64,000 bases of DNA, taken from the NCBI RefSeq assembly GCF_018798885.1, contig NZ_CP076363.1, positions 186,001 through 250,000 on the forward strand, given 5' to 3'. Under the pieces are notes generated by a model that was given only the letters and a program-made list of their open reading frames with translations, did not search any database and was not told where the DNA came from. The position numbers were made by a program, and so were the translations under genes. Shown in pieces: positions 1 through 9,467 of the stretch (the stretch's first letter is position 1; each line of letters opens with the position of its first letter). The DNA is from Gemmobacter fulvus (lineage in GTDB: Bacteria; Pseudomonadota; Alphaproteobacteria; Rhodobacterales; Rhodobacteraceae).

Positions 1-710
1 TCGGGCGTGTTTTTGGCAGTGCCATGTGGTTTCCCCAAGGCGATGATTTCGCCTCGATCGGTCTGGTGATCACGACGCCGCGCACGCAGGCGCAAGGCGG
101 TGGGCGCTGGCTTATGGCGCAGGTTCTGGAACGCTGCGGCCAGCGCAATCTCGCGCTGAACGCAACCCATGCCGCCTATCCGCTGTATGTTTCGCTTGGT
201 TTTACCAGCGAGGCGGTTGTCTATATGCGGCAGGGCCAGACGCAGCACACCCTGCCGCCGCTGCCAGAGCTGGAGGGAGAGCTGACGGCGCTGACAGGCG
301 ACCAGCTGGCCGAGATCGCGGCGCTGGATGCACGTGCCTTCGGCGCCAATCGCGCGCAATTGCTGGCATCCTTGTCGGGCGTTTCGTCGACAGTCGTTTT
401 GTCGCGGGGCGGGAAAATCGCTGGCTATTCCATGTGTCGCGAATTCGGACGCGGCCATCAGATCGGCCCGACGATTGCCCTGAATGAACAGGACGCGGCG
501 CATCTGACCGCAGCCCACCTCAAAGCCCTGCCTGGACGTTTCGCCCGTGTCGATACCCGCGAAAGAGACGGCATGTTTGCCGAATTTCTTGAGAACAGCG
601 GCCTTGCCGTGGCCGAAACGGTGACGACAATGTCGAAGGGCCGCCGGTTTCTGAACCGCGAAGCCAACCAGCCCTGGGTCTATGGGCTGGCCGGTCACGC
701 TGTCGGCTGA
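1..710 (+). CDS. Two-domain GNAT N-acetyltransferase (5' end outside window)
   Basis: The reading frame is open from the first full codon at position 3, so the start lies upstream. The visible part covers the end of a GNAT fold: a beta strand with GDDFASIGLVIT, then an acetyl-CoA loop (TQAQGGGRWL) and the LYVSLGF motif. A second domain of about 130 residues follows, containing FGRGHQIGP and FARVDTRE. The same two-domain plan, with AFGRG/RFGRG and a later F-x-R-[IV]-D, occurs in the genes at 10808-11674 and 47028-47855, so this is one of three paralogues. Family knowledge supports acetyl-CoA-dependent N-acetylation; the substrate is unknown. Its neighbour converges from the minus strand 65 bp away. 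Confidence 0.8.
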   Translation, partial: GRVFGSAMWFPQGDDFASIGLVITTPRTQAQGGGRWLMAQVLERCGQRNLALNATHAAYPLYVSLGFTSEAVVYMRQGQTQHTLPPLPELEGELTALTGDQLAEIAALDARAFGANRAQLLASLSGVSSTVVLSRGGKIAGYSMCREFGRGHQIGPTIALNEQDAAHLTAAHLKALPGRFARVDTRERDGMFAEFLENSGLAVAETVTTMSKGRRFLNREANQPWVYGLAGHAVG

Positions 711-775
711 TTGCGGTTCTGCCGGAACCTGCGACGGATCCTTGCGGATCACGTCGCGAGCCGTCCAAGCGCCAG

Positions 776-2245
776 TCAGAAATAACCGAGCATGGATTTG
801 ACTTCCAGATATTCCAGCATCCCCTCAAGCCCGTACTCCCGGCCATTTCCGGATTGCTTGAAGCCGCCAAACGGCGCGTGCGGATTCCAGGCCGGATAGT
901 TGAGATGCACCTGACCCGCATGGATCCGCGATGCGGCATCCTTGACGGCCTGCATATTGCTGCCCTGCACATGCGCACCGAGGCCATAAACCGTGTCATT
1001 GGCAATGGTGATCGCCTCTTCCACCGTGTCATAGGGCAGGATGCACAGAACCGGGCCAAAAATCTCTTCCTGCGCAATCCGCATCTGCGTGTGCACGCCC
1101 GAGAAAATGGTGGGTTGCACATAAAGGCCCGCCGTCAGGCCGCTGGGTCGGCCCTGCCCGCCGACAAGCAGCTGCGCGCCTTCGGCGATGCCGACCCCGA
1201 TCATGGTCTGGATGCGGTCAAACTGCGCACGGTTGGCGATTGCGCCATGCGTCGTCTCTTCTGACAGCGGATCACCGACAACGATCTGGCGGGCAGACTG
1301 TCTGGCAATCTCCTCGATCTCCGCAAGGCGCACGCGCGGCACGATCATGCGGGTCGGGGCGCTGCACGACTGGCCAAGATTGCGAAAGGCGGCGGCGACA
1401 CCCAAAGACACCGCCCGCTCCATATCGGCATCGGGCAGGATCAGGTTCGGGGATTTGCCGCCCAGTTCCTGCGCAACCCGCTTCACCGTCGGTGCTGCGG
1501 CCTGCGCCACGGCAATCCCCGCGCGGGTCGAGCCGGTGATCGAGATCATGTCGACATCCGGGTGCGCGGCCAGCACCGCCCCCACACCCGCGCCATCGCC
1601 CTGCACCAGATTGAAAACCCCGGCAGGGAAACCGGCGTCCTCGATGGCCTCGGCGAACAGCAGCGCATCCAGCGGCGAAAGTTCGCTTGGTTTCAGCACG
1701 ACGGTACAACCCGCAGCCAGCGCCGGGGCAACCTTCGCGGTGATCTGATAGAGCGGCCAGTTCCACGGCACGATCAGCGCGCAGACGCCAATCGCCTCCC
1801 GCGAGACAGCGGTGTGGCCACGCTGTTCGATGAAGGGGAAGGCCGTCAGAACATCGCGAGCGGTCTTCACATGGGCAATCGCCAGCGGCACCTGCGCCGT
1901 GCGCGCATAGCCAATCGCCGCCCCCATCTCCAGCGTCAGGCACTGCGCAAACAGCTCGCAGCGCACCTCAAGCAGGGCCTGAAGCCGATCCAGCAGCGCA
2001 GCACGGTGGGCCGGTTTGCTGCGGCTCCAGCCGTCAAAGGCCTTGCGCGCGGCCTGAACCGCTGCCTCCACATCACGATTGTCGCCAAGCGGCACCTCGC
2101 AAACCGTCTGTTCCGTGGCCGGGTTCACGATGACAGCCTTGCCGGTTCCGTGCGGCGCGACCCATTGGCCATCAATGAAAAACTTGCCCAGACGGTCGTT
2201 TCGGGTCAGGTGTTCGAGCGGGGTCATGTGAAAACCTTCATACAT
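776..2245 (-). CDS. NAD(P)-dependent aldehyde dehydrogenase
   Basis: A 489-residue aldehyde dehydrogenase, normal length for the superfamily. Visible marks are PWNWP near 160, the FTGS-type cofactor strand (SITGSTRAG) near 235, the general-base Glu260 in QELGGKSPN, and the catalytic Cys294 in NLGQSCSAP; the C-terminus has FGGFKQSGNGREYG. The start at 2245 is chosen because AAGGA precedes it by about 6 nt and it begins 16 nt after the stop of the upstream gene; Met7 at 2227 is an alternative. It is the last gene of the minus-strand importer operon, so it probably oxidises an aldehyde released by the neighbouring PLP enzyme. The exact aldehyde cannot be read from sequence. Confidence 0.9.
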   Translation of the reverse strand: MYEGFHMTPLEHLTRNDRLGKFFIDGQWVAPHGTGKAVIVNPATEQTVCEVPLGDNRDVEAAVQAARKAFDGWSRSKPAHRAALLDRLQALLEVRCELFAQCLTLEMGAAIGYARTAQVPLAIAHVKTARDVLTAFPFIEQRGHTAVSREAIGVCALIVPWNWPLYQITAKVAPALAAGCTVVLKPSELSPLDALLFAEAIEDAGFPAGVFNLVQGDGAGVGAVLAAHPDVDMISITGSTRAGIAVAQAAAPTVKRVAQELGGKSPNLILPDADMERAVSLGVAAAFRNLGQSCSAPTRMIVPRVRLAEIEEIARQSARQIVVGDPLSEETTHGAIANRAQFDRIQTMIGVGIAEGAQLLVGGQGRPSGLTAGLYVQPTIFSGVHTQMRIAQEEIFGPVLCILPYDTVEEAITIANDTVYGLGAHVQGSNMQAVKDAASRIHAGQVHLNYPAWNPHAPFGGFKQSGNGREYGLEGMLEYLEVKSMLGYF

Positions 2246-2261
2246 CTTGGATCCTTGGGCC

Positions 2262-3455
2262 TTACCAACCGCGGATACGGTCCCACCGCGCGTCAATCTC
2301 GGGGCTGTCGCCGCTGACGACACTGTAGAACTCATGCTGGGATGCCATCGCGCAGGCGTGGTTGGGCAGGATGCGCACGCGGGTGCCCACCGGCAGATCG
2401 GGCATGGGTTTGCCGGACCCCGGGCGGACCGTCAGGATGCCGTGTTCTTGGCTGGCCTGCGACACGATCACATCCGCCAGCATATGCCCTTGCAGATCAC
2501 AGACCACGCCATAGCCCTGATCCACCGCCTGGCTGGCGGTGCCGCGATCCCGCGACAGCGCCATCCAGCCCGCATCAATCAGCACCCAGCCCTTTTCCGG
2601 TTTGGTGCCGATGACCGTCGCAAGAACAGAAATGGCGATATCGTCAACCGCGCATACCCCGACCCCATGCTGGACAAGGTCGAAGAACATATAGACCCCG
2701 GCCCGCAATTCGGTGACGCCGTCCAGATTTTCGGCAAAATGCGCCGTCGGGGTAGAGCCAAGGCTGACAATCGGGCAGGCATGGCCGTGGCGGCGCAACG
2801 TCTCTGCCGCACGCACGGTTGCCGCTCGTTCATTCTCGGCGGCCTGCACCAGTGCCTCGGGCGTGTTCAGCCCGTAGGATTCACCCGCATGGGCCAGAAC
2901 GCCGACAAGCCTGGCCCCGGCGGCGACAATCCTGTCTGCCACCTCAAGCAGTCTCGGATCCTCCGGCTTCAGCCCGCCACGATGGTCGTCGCAATCCAGC
3001 TCGATGAAGACCGAGGGGGTCACGCCGGTGGCGGCGCGCACCTCGGCCAGCGCATCGGCTTGTTCGACGGTATCCAGCAGCAGTTTCAGATCGGCCCCGG
3101 TCCGGTGGCAAATCTCCATCGCACGCAGGGCCGATGCAGGGGACAAGCCGACCGCATAGGTCATGTCGCGATAGCCGTGGCTGGCGAAATACGCGGCTTC
3201 GGCCAGAGTCGAAACCGTGATCGGGCCGGGCTCGCCGGGGAACACCTGCCGGGCGACATCAATGCTCTTGGCAGTTTTCATATGCGGGCGCAGTACCACG
3301 CCAAGCTTTGCGGCCCGCTCTGCAAGCCGCTGGATATTGCGCTCCAGACGGTTCCGGTCCAGCAGCAGCGACGGTGTGATCAGGGCATCAATCGTCTTGG
3401 CAGACACGGTTGCAGGCTGGCTGGTTGCCAAATTGGTCATCTTCTCGGTTCCCAT
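2262..3455 (-). CDS. DSD1-family PLP enzyme (D-threonine/3-hydroxy-D-aspartate aldolase or D-serine dehydratase-like)
   Basis: A 397-residue fold-type III PLP enzyme: an alanine-racemase-like TIM barrel followed by a C-terminal beta domain. The PLP lysine is Lys60 in RPHMKTAKS, typical of D-threonine aldolase and DSD1 D-serine dehydratase. Near the C-terminus PNHAC supplies the conserved His and Cys that bind the divalent metal in this family. The start at 3455 has GAGGAA about 10 nt upstream; an ATG 21 nt further out is possible. It lies between the permease gene and the aldehyde dehydrogenase in one operon. An aldolase (amino acid to glycine plus an aldehyde) would fit the adjacent dehydrogenase better than a dehydratase, but this is inference. 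Confidence 0.85.
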   Translation of the reverse strand: MGTEKMTNLATSQPATVSAKTIDALITPSLLLDRNRLERNIQRLAERAAKLGVVLRPHMKTAKSIDVARQVFPGEPGPITVSTLAEAAYFASHGYRDMTYAVGLSPASALRAMEICHRTGADLKLLLDTVEQADALAEVRAATGVTPSVFIELDCDDHRGGLKPEDPRLLEVADRIVAAGARLVGVLAHAGESYGLNTPEALVQAAENERAATVRAAETLRRHGHACPIVSLGSTPTAHFAENLDGVTELRAGVYMFFDLVQHGVGVCAVDDIAISVLATVIGTKPEKGWVLIDAGWMALSRDRGTASQAVDQGYGVVCDLQGHMLADVIVSQASQEHGILTVRPGSGKPMPDLPVGTRVRILPNHACAMASQHEFYSVVSGDSPEIDARWDRIRGW

Positions 3456-3507
3456 GTGATTCCGGTTCCTCGGCATCTAGCCGTTCCCGTGACGGAAGGA
3501 CGGCGCA

Positions 3508-4386
3508 TCAGACAGTGTCGTTGCGCACATCCAGCGCATCGCGCAGCCCGTCGCCGATGAAGTTGAAGCTCGACACGGCGATGGTGATGGCAGCCCCCGG
3601 AATGATCGCAAGCCAGGGCGCATTTGCCAGATATTGCTGTGCGCCGTTCAGCATGTTGCCCCAGCTTGGCAGCGGCGGCTGGATGCCAAAACCAAGGAAG
3701 CTGACATAGGCCTCCAGCAGGATGGCGCGGGCGACGGTCAGCGTTGCCGCGACGATGATCGGACCCATCGCATTGGGCAGGATCTCGCGGAACATGATAT
3801 GGGCGCGGCTGAGGCCCAACATGCGCCCGGCCAGAACGAATTCCCGTTCCTTGAGCGAGCGGACCTCGGCCTCGACGATGCGCGCAACCTCCATCCAGCC
3901 GGTCACAGCAATGATGACCGTGATCATCATCGGGCTGGGTTTCAGCGCCGCCGACAGGGCCAGCAGCAGGAAGATCGACGGATAGGACAGAAAGCCGTCC
4001 ACCGTGCGCATCAGCACCGCATTGATCCAGCCACCGCGATAACCCGCGATCACCCCGACCAGCGTGCCGACAAAGATCGACAGCAGCATTGCAGTGAACC
4101 CGACCAGCAGCGAGATGCGCCCGGCCATGAACAGCCGCGCCGCGATGTCCCGCCCCAGCGGATCGGTGCCCAGATAATGCTGGCCGGTCATCGGCGGCGC
4201 AAAGCGGGCGCGCAGGTCGATGTAGAGCGAGTCATAGGGCAAGAGATAGGGGCCGATGATACAGGCCAGCGACAGCAGGCTGATCATCACCAGCCCGAGC
4301 AGGGCGAGCCGGTGACTCAGGAACCGGCGCATCACACGCGTTTGCCACCAGCGCTGCGTGGTCGGGACTGCGGTAAGAACGGTCAT
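3508..4386 (-). CDS. ABC transporter permease, DppC/OppC type
   Basis: A 292-residue inner-membrane permease of the peptide/opine/nickel class. An N-terminal cytoplasmic stretch precedes the first membrane helix (LGLVMISLLSLACIIGPYLL), and HYLGTDPLGRDIAARLFMAGRISL near residue 75 is the signature of DppC-type subunits. The coupling-helix region LKEREFVLAGRMLGLSRAHIMFREILPN is present. It sits 32 nt downstream of the DppB-type gene and 52 nt upstream of the PLP-enzyme gene, all on the minus strand. It should pair with the 4419-5369 subunit and be powered by the fused ATPase at 7155-8819. The substrate is unassigned. Confidence 0.9.
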   Translation of the reverse strand: MTVLTAVPTTQRWWQTRVMRRFLSHRLALLGLVMISLLSLACIIGPYLLPYDSLYIDLRARFAPPMTGQHYLGTDPLGRDIAARLFMAGRISLLVGFTAMLLSIFVGTLVGVIAGYRGGWINAVLMRTVDGFLSYPSIFLLLALSAALKPSPMMITVIIAVTGWMEVARIVEAEVRSLKEREFVLAGRMLGLSRAHIMFREILPNAMGPIIVAATLTVARAILLEAYVSFLGFGIQPPLPSWGNMLNGAQQYLANAPWLAIIPGAAITIAVSSFNFIGDGLRDALDVRNDTV

Positions 4387-4418
4387 GTCGTTGCCTTCCT
4401 CTTTCTGTGGGCCAGGCG

Positions 4419-5369
4419 TCAGGCCAGACGAATGCGCGGATCGACCAGCGCAACGACGATATCGGCGATAAGATTTCCGGCGATGGTGAGCAGGGCCGAG
4501 AACATCAGCAGACCCATCACGACCGGATAGTCGCTGTAGCCCAGGCTATCGAGGAACAGCCGCCCCATGCCGGGCCAGGTGAACACGGTTTCCGTCACCA
4601 GCGCGCCGGTCAGGATCGACGGCAGCTGCACACCTGCCAGCGTGATCATCGGCAAAAGCGCGTTGCCGACCACATGCTTCATGATGACCCGCCGTTCGGT
4701 GACACCTTTGGCGCGGGCAGTTTTCACGAATTCCTGGCTGATCACATCCAGCGTCGCCCCCCGCATGAAGCGGCTCCAGATCGCGATATGCACCAGCGCC
4801 AGCACAGCCGAGGGCATGATAAGGTGATGCAGGTAGTTCAGCACCGACCCATCGCCGATGGTGTACATATTGCCCGCGGGCAACCAGTCGAGCCGCAGCG
4901 AAAAGACATAGATCCCGATCAGGCCGAACCAGAAGGTCGGGATCGACAGGGCGACCATGGCCCCGACGGTCGCCAGATAGTCGAAGGCCGAATAGCGGTG
5001 CGTCGCCCCCCGAATGCCGATCCATGTGCCGATGGCTATGGCGATGGCCGTCGACGATCCCATCAGCAGGAAGGTCGCAAAGATATGGCGGCCAATCACG
5101 CTCGTGACCGGATTGCCGTCCCGGAACGAGGTGCCCCAGTCGCCGTGCAGCAGCCGCCAGGCCCAGTCGAAATACTGAACCCAGATCGGTCGGTTCAGGC
5201 CAAGCTGTTCGGCAAGCCGGTTCATGTCATCCTGGGTCATGCCCGGATCGAGCGCATATTGCGCCATCGGCCCGCCGGGAATGAGGTTGAGCACGGTGAA
5301 GCCGATGATCGACACAATCACCAGAAGCACGATACTCTGGATGAAACGCTTAAGCAGGAATGCGGGCAT
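4419..5369 (-). CDS. ABC transporter permease, DppB/OppB type
   Basis: A 316-residue membrane protein with the DppB architecture: a first helix at the N-terminus (FIQSIVLLVIVSIIGFTVL), a long periplasmic segment with GDWGTSFRDGNPV, then five more helices. The EFVKTARAKGVTERRVIMKHVVGNALLP stretch is the ATPase-contacting loop of binding-protein-dependent permeases, and ETVFTWPGMGRL is the usual DppB C-terminal motif. It starts 81 nt downstream of the substrate-binding protein gene. With the DppC-type partner it forms the transmembrane channel for a peptide- or amino-acid-derived solute. Confidence 0.9.
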   Translation of the reverse strand: MPAFLLKRFIQSIVLLVIVSIIGFTVLNLIPGGPMAQYALDPGMTQDDMNRLAEQLGLNRPIWVQYFDWAWRLLHGDWGTSFRDGNPVTSVIGRHIFATFLLMGSSTAIAIAIGTWIGIRGATHRYSAFDYLATVGAMVALSIPTFWFGLIGIYVFSLRLDWLPAGNMYTIGDGSVLNYLHHLIMPSAVLALVHIAIWSRFMRGATLDVISQEFVKTARAKGVTERRVIMKHVVGNALLPMITLAGVQLPSILTGALVTETVFTWPGMGRLFLDSLGYSDYPVVMGLLMFSALLTIAGNLIADIVVALVDPRIRLA

Positions 5370-5450
5370 GATGTCCTCCGTTCGAGACAGGCTGAGGCGC
5401 GGCAGGGATGCCGCCCGCGACCTTGATGGTCACGGGCGGCGACTGTCGGA

Positions 5451-7118
5451 TCAGGCCCAGTACCAGCTTGCCGCCTGCCAGGATTCGGTGCGGGTATTGG
5501 CATTGGCGGTAAAGCCCTCGATGCCCGTCTTGATCCCGTAGACCGAGGTATTGGCGAACAGCGGCAGCAGCGGCAGATCCTGCCGGATGATCTCTTGCAC
5601 CTTGAGATAGATCTCGCGGCGTTTCTCGGTGTCGAAGGTGCGGCTGCCCTCTTCCAGCAGGGCGTCAACCTCGGGGTTGGAGTATTGCGCGTTGTTCGAC
5701 CCGCTGCCCCCCTTGGCCGCAATCGCGTTGGTGTGGAAGCGGTTGGTCACATCGGGGTCCGACCCGATCAGATAGGTGATGCCGACCATCGCCGAGTCGA
5801 ATTGCGACTGGGTCCAGAAATCGCCCCACATCACGGCAGAGGGCAGGTTCTCGATCTGCATTTCCACGCCGATCTCGGCGAAGGTCTGCTGGATGAACTG
5901 CTGGGCCTGTTCCCGCAGGTGGGCACCCGCCGTGGTGGAGTTCTTGAACGACAGGCGCACGCCATCCTTGGCCCGGATGCCATCGGCCCCCGGCACCCAG
6001 CCCGCGTCATCCAGAAGCTGCCGCGCGCGGTCGAGGTTGAATTCATGCTTCGGCAGATCCGGGTTGTAGAAGACGGATTGCGTCGGCATGAAGGTTTCGG
6101 TTTCGCGCGGAACACCGTAGTTCAGCGCATCAATGATCGCCCGGCGGTCAATCGCGGCATACAGCGCTTCGCGCACCGCCCGATCCTTGAACTGCGGCTT
6201 TTCCTGATTGAGGTAGATCGACTCGACCGAGCCTTTCGGCACCAGCGTCACAACGCGGTCGGCCAGCGTCTGCGCCTCGGCATAGTTGTCGGGCGTGATA
6301 TAGGCCTGCCCCACGATGTCGATGTCACCGCTGCGGAACTGGGTATACAGCACCGTCATGTCGGGGATGTATTTGAAGATCAGGTTCTCGATATAGGGGC
6401 CTTCACCGTAGTAATCGGCGTTGGCAACCAGTTCGAGACGGTCCCCGGCAATGCGCTCACCCCATTTGAAGGCCCCGGTGCCGATCGGTGCCTGATGGAA
6501 GGCGCCCGCGTTCGGGTCGGTTTCCTTTTCCAGAATGTGCTTGGGCACGATGAAAGTTTCGGTGAGGAACGAGATATAGGGCGCAAAGGCCTCTTCCATC
6601 CGCCAGGTGATCTCGGTCGGCGACACCACGGTGATATCGCGGACCAGCGAATGGCCGGTCGTGCGCCAGGCCCGGAAATCGGGGTTGGTGATCAGTTCCA
6701 GCGTGAATTTCACGTCTTCTGCGGTGAAGGCCTCGCCGTCGTGCCAGCGCACATCATCGCGCAGGCGGATGCGCCAGTTCAGCCCGTCCTCCGAGATCCC
6801 GCCGTTGGTTTGGTCGGGCACTTCGGCGGCCAGATTGGGCAGAACGACCCCATCGGGGCTGATGCGGAACAGGGCGTCAAACACCGAAAAGATCACGCCG
6901 TCATCGGTCTCGATATGCGCCATCAACGGGTGGAACACGGTCGGTTCCTGCGACAGGCCCACGATCATGCGCCCGGTCGGGGCGGAAGGCGGGGTGGCGG
7001 CAAAGGCGGGTTTGCCCAGAAGGTTGGTCCCGATCAGACCGACGGCGCCGCCGGCAAGCATCATGTGCAGCGCCGCACGGCGCGAGAGGTTCAACTTTCC
7101 TGTGGTGGTCTTGGTCAT
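5451..7118 (-). CDS. Family 5 ABC substrate-binding protein, Tat-exported
   Basis: A 555-residue periplasmic binding protein of the DppA/OppA/NikA family. The N-terminus has a twin-arginine signal (LSRRAALHMML, then AGGAVGLIG and an AFA cleavage region near residue 40), suggesting export in folded form by Tat. The mature part carries family landmarks: the early LSQEPTVFHPL strand, NWRIRLRDDVRWHDGEAFTAEDVKFTLE (family 5 signature), and QAPIGTGAFKW. It lies between the fused ATPase gene and the two permease genes. Its ligand would define the whole operon; the DSD1-type enzyme and aldehyde dehydrogenase downstream hint at a D- or beta-hydroxy amino acid or a conjugate, which is inference only. 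Confidence 0.9.
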   Translation of the reverse strand: MTKTTTGKLNLSRRAALHMMLAGGAVGLIGTNLLGKPAFAATPPSAPTGRMIVGLSQEPTVFHPLMAHIETDDGVIFSVFDALFRISPDGVVLPNLAAEVPDQTNGGISEDGLNWRIRLRDDVRWHDGEAFTAEDVKFTLELITNPDFRAWRTTGHSLVRDITVVSPTEITWRMEEAFAPYISFLTETFIVPKHILEKETDPNAGAFHQAPIGTGAFKWGERIAGDRLELVANADYYGEGPYIENLIFKYIPDMTVLYTQFRSGDIDIVGQAYITPDNYAEAQTLADRVVTLVPKGSVESIYLNQEKPQFKDRAVREALYAAIDRRAIIDALNYGVPRETETFMPTQSVFYNPDLPKHEFNLDRARQLLDDAGWVPGADGIRAKDGVRLSFKNSTTAGAHLREQAQQFIQQTFAEIGVEMQIENLPSAVMWGDFWTQSQFDSAMVGITYLIGSDPDVTNRFHTNAIAAKGGSGSNNAQYSNPEVDALLEEGSRTFDTEKRREIYLKVQEIIRQDLPLLPLFANTSVYGIKTGIEGFTANANTRTESWQAASWYWA

Positions 7119-7154
7119 AGTATAGCTCCCTGAGTAGACCTTTGGTCTTTGTGG

Positions 7155-8819
7155 TTAAAGTTCGGCCGCCATGGGCTGAAAGCCCTGGGGGCGTTCACCG
7201 GGAATGGCGGCAACCAGTTCCCGCGTGTAGGCGGATTGCGGATTGAGAAAGATCTGCGAGGGCGGGCCCTGCTCGACGATCCGGCCTTTCTGCATCACCG
7301 CAATCTGGTCGCAGATCTGGCTGGCCACGCGCAGATCGTGGGTGATGAAGATCATCGACACCCCGGTCTCGCGCTGGATCCGATCCAGAAGTTGCAGAAT
7401 CTGCGCCTGAATCGACACATCGAGCGCCGAAACAGCCTCGTCTGCGATCAGCAGTTTCGGTTTGAACATCAGCGCCCGCGCGATGCCGATCCGCTGGCGC
7501 TGACCGCCCGAAAACTCGTGCGGATACCGGTCAAAGGCCCCCGCATCCAGCCCGACGAGATTGAGAAGATCCCGCGCCTCGGTGCGCGCCGTGGCAAAGT
7601 CCGCGCCATGGGCGATGGGGCCAACGGTCAGGATGCGGCCAATGGTCATGCGCGGGTTCAGCGAGGCGAAAGGATCCTGAAAGATCAGCTGGATCTTCTG
7701 GCGCAGGGCGCGAAAGCCCGCTTCCTGCAAGGGCGCAATATCGGTGCCGTCAAACAGGATACGGCCGCTGTCGGCCTGCATCAGCTTGATCAGAAGCCGC
7801 CCCAGCGAGGATTTGCCCGACCCGCTTTCCCCCACCACACCCAGCGTGCGACCGGGTGCCACCTCAAACGAAACCCCGTTCACCGCAGGCACCACGCGCA
7901 GGGTGCGCAGCAAGGCACTGCCGCTGCGATAGGTTTTCGCCAGATTTTCGACCTTGATGACGGGTTTCGTATCGGTGGTCGCCATCGGCGTGCGGTCTAT
8001 GCCGGTCAGATGTGGAACGGCGGCAATCAGGCGGCGGGTATAGGGATGGTCGGGCGATTGCAGCACCTTCTTGGCGCTGCCCTGTTCGACCACCTTGCCT
8101 TTTTCCATCACCACCACGCTGTCGGCGATCTCGGCCACGACGCCGAAATCATGGGTGATGAACATCACGCTCATGCCCTTGCGGTGCTGGATCTCGCGGA
8201 TCAGCTTGAGGATCTGCGCCTGCGTGGTCACGTCCAGGGCCGTCGTCGGCTCGTCTGCGATCAGGATGGTCGGCTCCAGCGCCAGGGCCATCGCAATCAT
8301 CACCCGCTGGCGCTGGCCGCCCGACAGGCGGAACGGATATTGATGATACATCAGTTCGGGATCGGGCAGACCGACCTCGGTCATCAGCTCGATCGCGCGT
8401 TCGCGCCGCGAGGTCGGGTTGCCAATGCCATGCGCCTGCATCGCCTCGTCGATCTGCGCCCCCACCGTCATCAGGGGATTGAGCGCCGAAAGCGGATCCT
8501 GAAAGATCATCGACACAACACGCCCGCGCAGGCTGCGCAGCGTCTCGGGGCCCAGACCGATGATCTCGCGCCCCTCCACCTCGATCGAGCCGGCCGTCAC
8601 CTCGATGACCTTGGGCAGAAGCCCCATGATCGTATTGGCCGTCACCGACTTGCCCGAGCCCGATTCCCCGATCACACAAAGGATCTGGCCGCGCCGCAGT
8701 TCAAAGGAGATGTCCTCGACTGCATGCGTCCGCTCCATCCCTTTCGGCAGGCTGATGGTAAGCCCACGAACCGACAGTGCCACGTCGGGCTTGGCTACGG
8801 CGTGGATGCTTGCAATCAT
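7155..8819 (-). CDS. Fused dual ABC ATPase (DppD-DppF type)
   Basis: A 554-residue protein with two complete nucleotide-binding domains. Domain 1 has Walker A GESGSGKS, signature LSGGQRQRV and Walker [14 protein letters not shown]; domain 2 repeats [20 protein letters not shown] and [13 protein letters not shown] (Ala-Val replaces the usual Pro-Thr). Each domain ends with the oligopeptide-transporter tail (HPYTRRL; SAYTREL), so this is DppD and DppF in one chain. The start at 8819 is set by AAGGAAG about 8 nt upstream; the open frame continues further but has no family homology. It is the first gene of the importer operon, so the promoter should lie in 8820-9200. Confidence 0.9.
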   Translation of the reverse strand: MIASIHAVAKPDVALSVRGLTISLPKGMERTHAVEDISFELRRGQILCVIGESGSGKSVTANTIMGLLPKVIEVTAGSIEVEGREIIGLGPETLRSLRGRVVSMIFQDPLSALNPLMTVGAQIDEAMQAHGIGNPTSRRERAIELMTEVGLPDPELMYHQYPFRLSGGQRQRVMIAMALALEPTILIADEPTTALDVTTQAQILKLIREIQHRKGMSVMFITHDFGVVAEIADSVVVMEKGKVVEQGSAKKVLQSPDHPYTRRLIAAVPHLTGIDRTPMATTDTKPVIKVENLAKTYRSGSALLRTLRVVPAVNGVSFEVAPGRTLGVVGESGSGKSSLGRLLIKLMQADSGRILFDGTDIAPLQEAGFRALRQKIQLIFQDPFASLNPRMTIGRILTVGPIAHGADFATARTEARDLLNLVGLDAGAFDRYPHEFSGGQRQRIGIARALMFKPKLLIADEAVSALDVSIQAQILQLLDRIQRETGVSMIFITHDLRVASQICDQIAVMQKGRIVEQGPPSQIFLNPQSAYTRELVAAIPGERPQGFQPMAAEL

Positions 8820-8980
8820 CGGCTGTTCTTCCTTTCCACGTTGGCGCAGGGCTGCGCACTCGCTCTGGTTATCGGTCGGCTGCGCGCTCATGCCGGAAGC
8901 ACGGCGCGCCACACGTTGCCTTCTGGTCTGTATGGGCCATCGCGCTGGATCATTTCGGCTGTTTTCCTGCGTGGAAGCGC

Positions 8981-8991
8981 AGATTCTGCCG
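8981..8991 (+). promoter_or_regulatory. Recurrent motif AGRTTSTGCCG, copy 1
   Basis: AGATTCTGCCG, about 160 bases upstream of the importer ATPase start. The same 11-base pattern occurs at 45500, 46940 and 46955, always noncoding. It may be an operator for a shared regulator; which regulator is unknown. Confidence 0.4.
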
Positions 8992-9032
8992 CGTCCGATC
9001 CCTCTTGAACTGCTGTAAGTTTGCCTCTTCTG

Positions 9033-9049
9033 CGGCAGGAAGTCTGCCG
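9033..9049. promoter_or_regulatory. Inverted repeat upstream of importer operon
   Basis: CGGCAG-GAAGT-CTGCCG, a perfect 6-bp inverted repeat with a 5-base spacer, about 215 bases upstream of the importer operon. It shares the CTGCCG half with the recurrent AGRTTSTGCCG motif and may be an operator or a small hairpin. Confidence 0.35.
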
Positions 9050-9435
9050 TAAGCTGGCGGCTTCGCAGCATGAGAGACTGTAGTTGGCGCTGCGTGAGGC
9101 ACATAATTCTGCCTGGCCCGAGGGGGGTGGAGAGGCTCGGCAAGGCAGGTGTTCTGCGACAAAAAGCGCCCGCGCCAATCTGGTCCGGCCAGCACGGAAC
9201 AGCGCAGCGTTCCCGCCGCGCAGCGCAGGATCAACTGGTGAAAATCATGTGTTCTGAGGGGTGAAGGGGGTAAAGCCTGACACAGCCGCAGCACCCGCTG
9301 CCGAGGGCCGGAGGTCAACTTGCCGAAGGGTCAGAGCGTCTGGCAAAGGCTGTCCCGCCGGGACATTCAGCGCGCCACGCGGCGGGCAATCAGAGGGGGC
9401 GGCACCGCCTGTCAAACCGGCGATGCCATGTGCTT

Positions 9436-9456
9436 GCAGGCCCGATCCGGGCCTGC
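9436..9456 (-). terminator. Terminator-like hairpin after the FAD oxidoreductase
   Basis: GCAGGCCCG-ATC-CGGGCCTGC is a perfect 9-bp stem with a 3-base loop, 12 bases past the stop codon of the minus-strand gene at 9468. No T run follows on that strand, so it is a strong RNA hairpin rather than a textbook rho-independent terminator. Confidence 0.5.
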
Positions 9457-9467
9457 GCAGGGCCGAC

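Larger units (their letters stand above)
8820..9467. other. Noncoding region upstream of the importer operon
   Basis: No credible gene was found in these 648 bases. It should hold the promoter of the minus-strand importer operon and the 3' end region of the FAD oxidoreductase gene. It contains one exact copy of the recurrent AGRTTSTGCCG motif at 8981-8991, a related AATTCTGCC at 9105-9113, an inverted repeat CGGCAG-N5-CTGCCG at 9033-9049 and a terminator-like hairpin at 9436-9456. Open frames here lack ribosome-binding sites and recognisable families. Confidence 0.6.

Noticed and set aside
711-775. A terminator GATCC-TTGC-GGATC between the first two genes.
   Set aside because: The stem is only 5 bp without a T run, so it is too weak to annotate.
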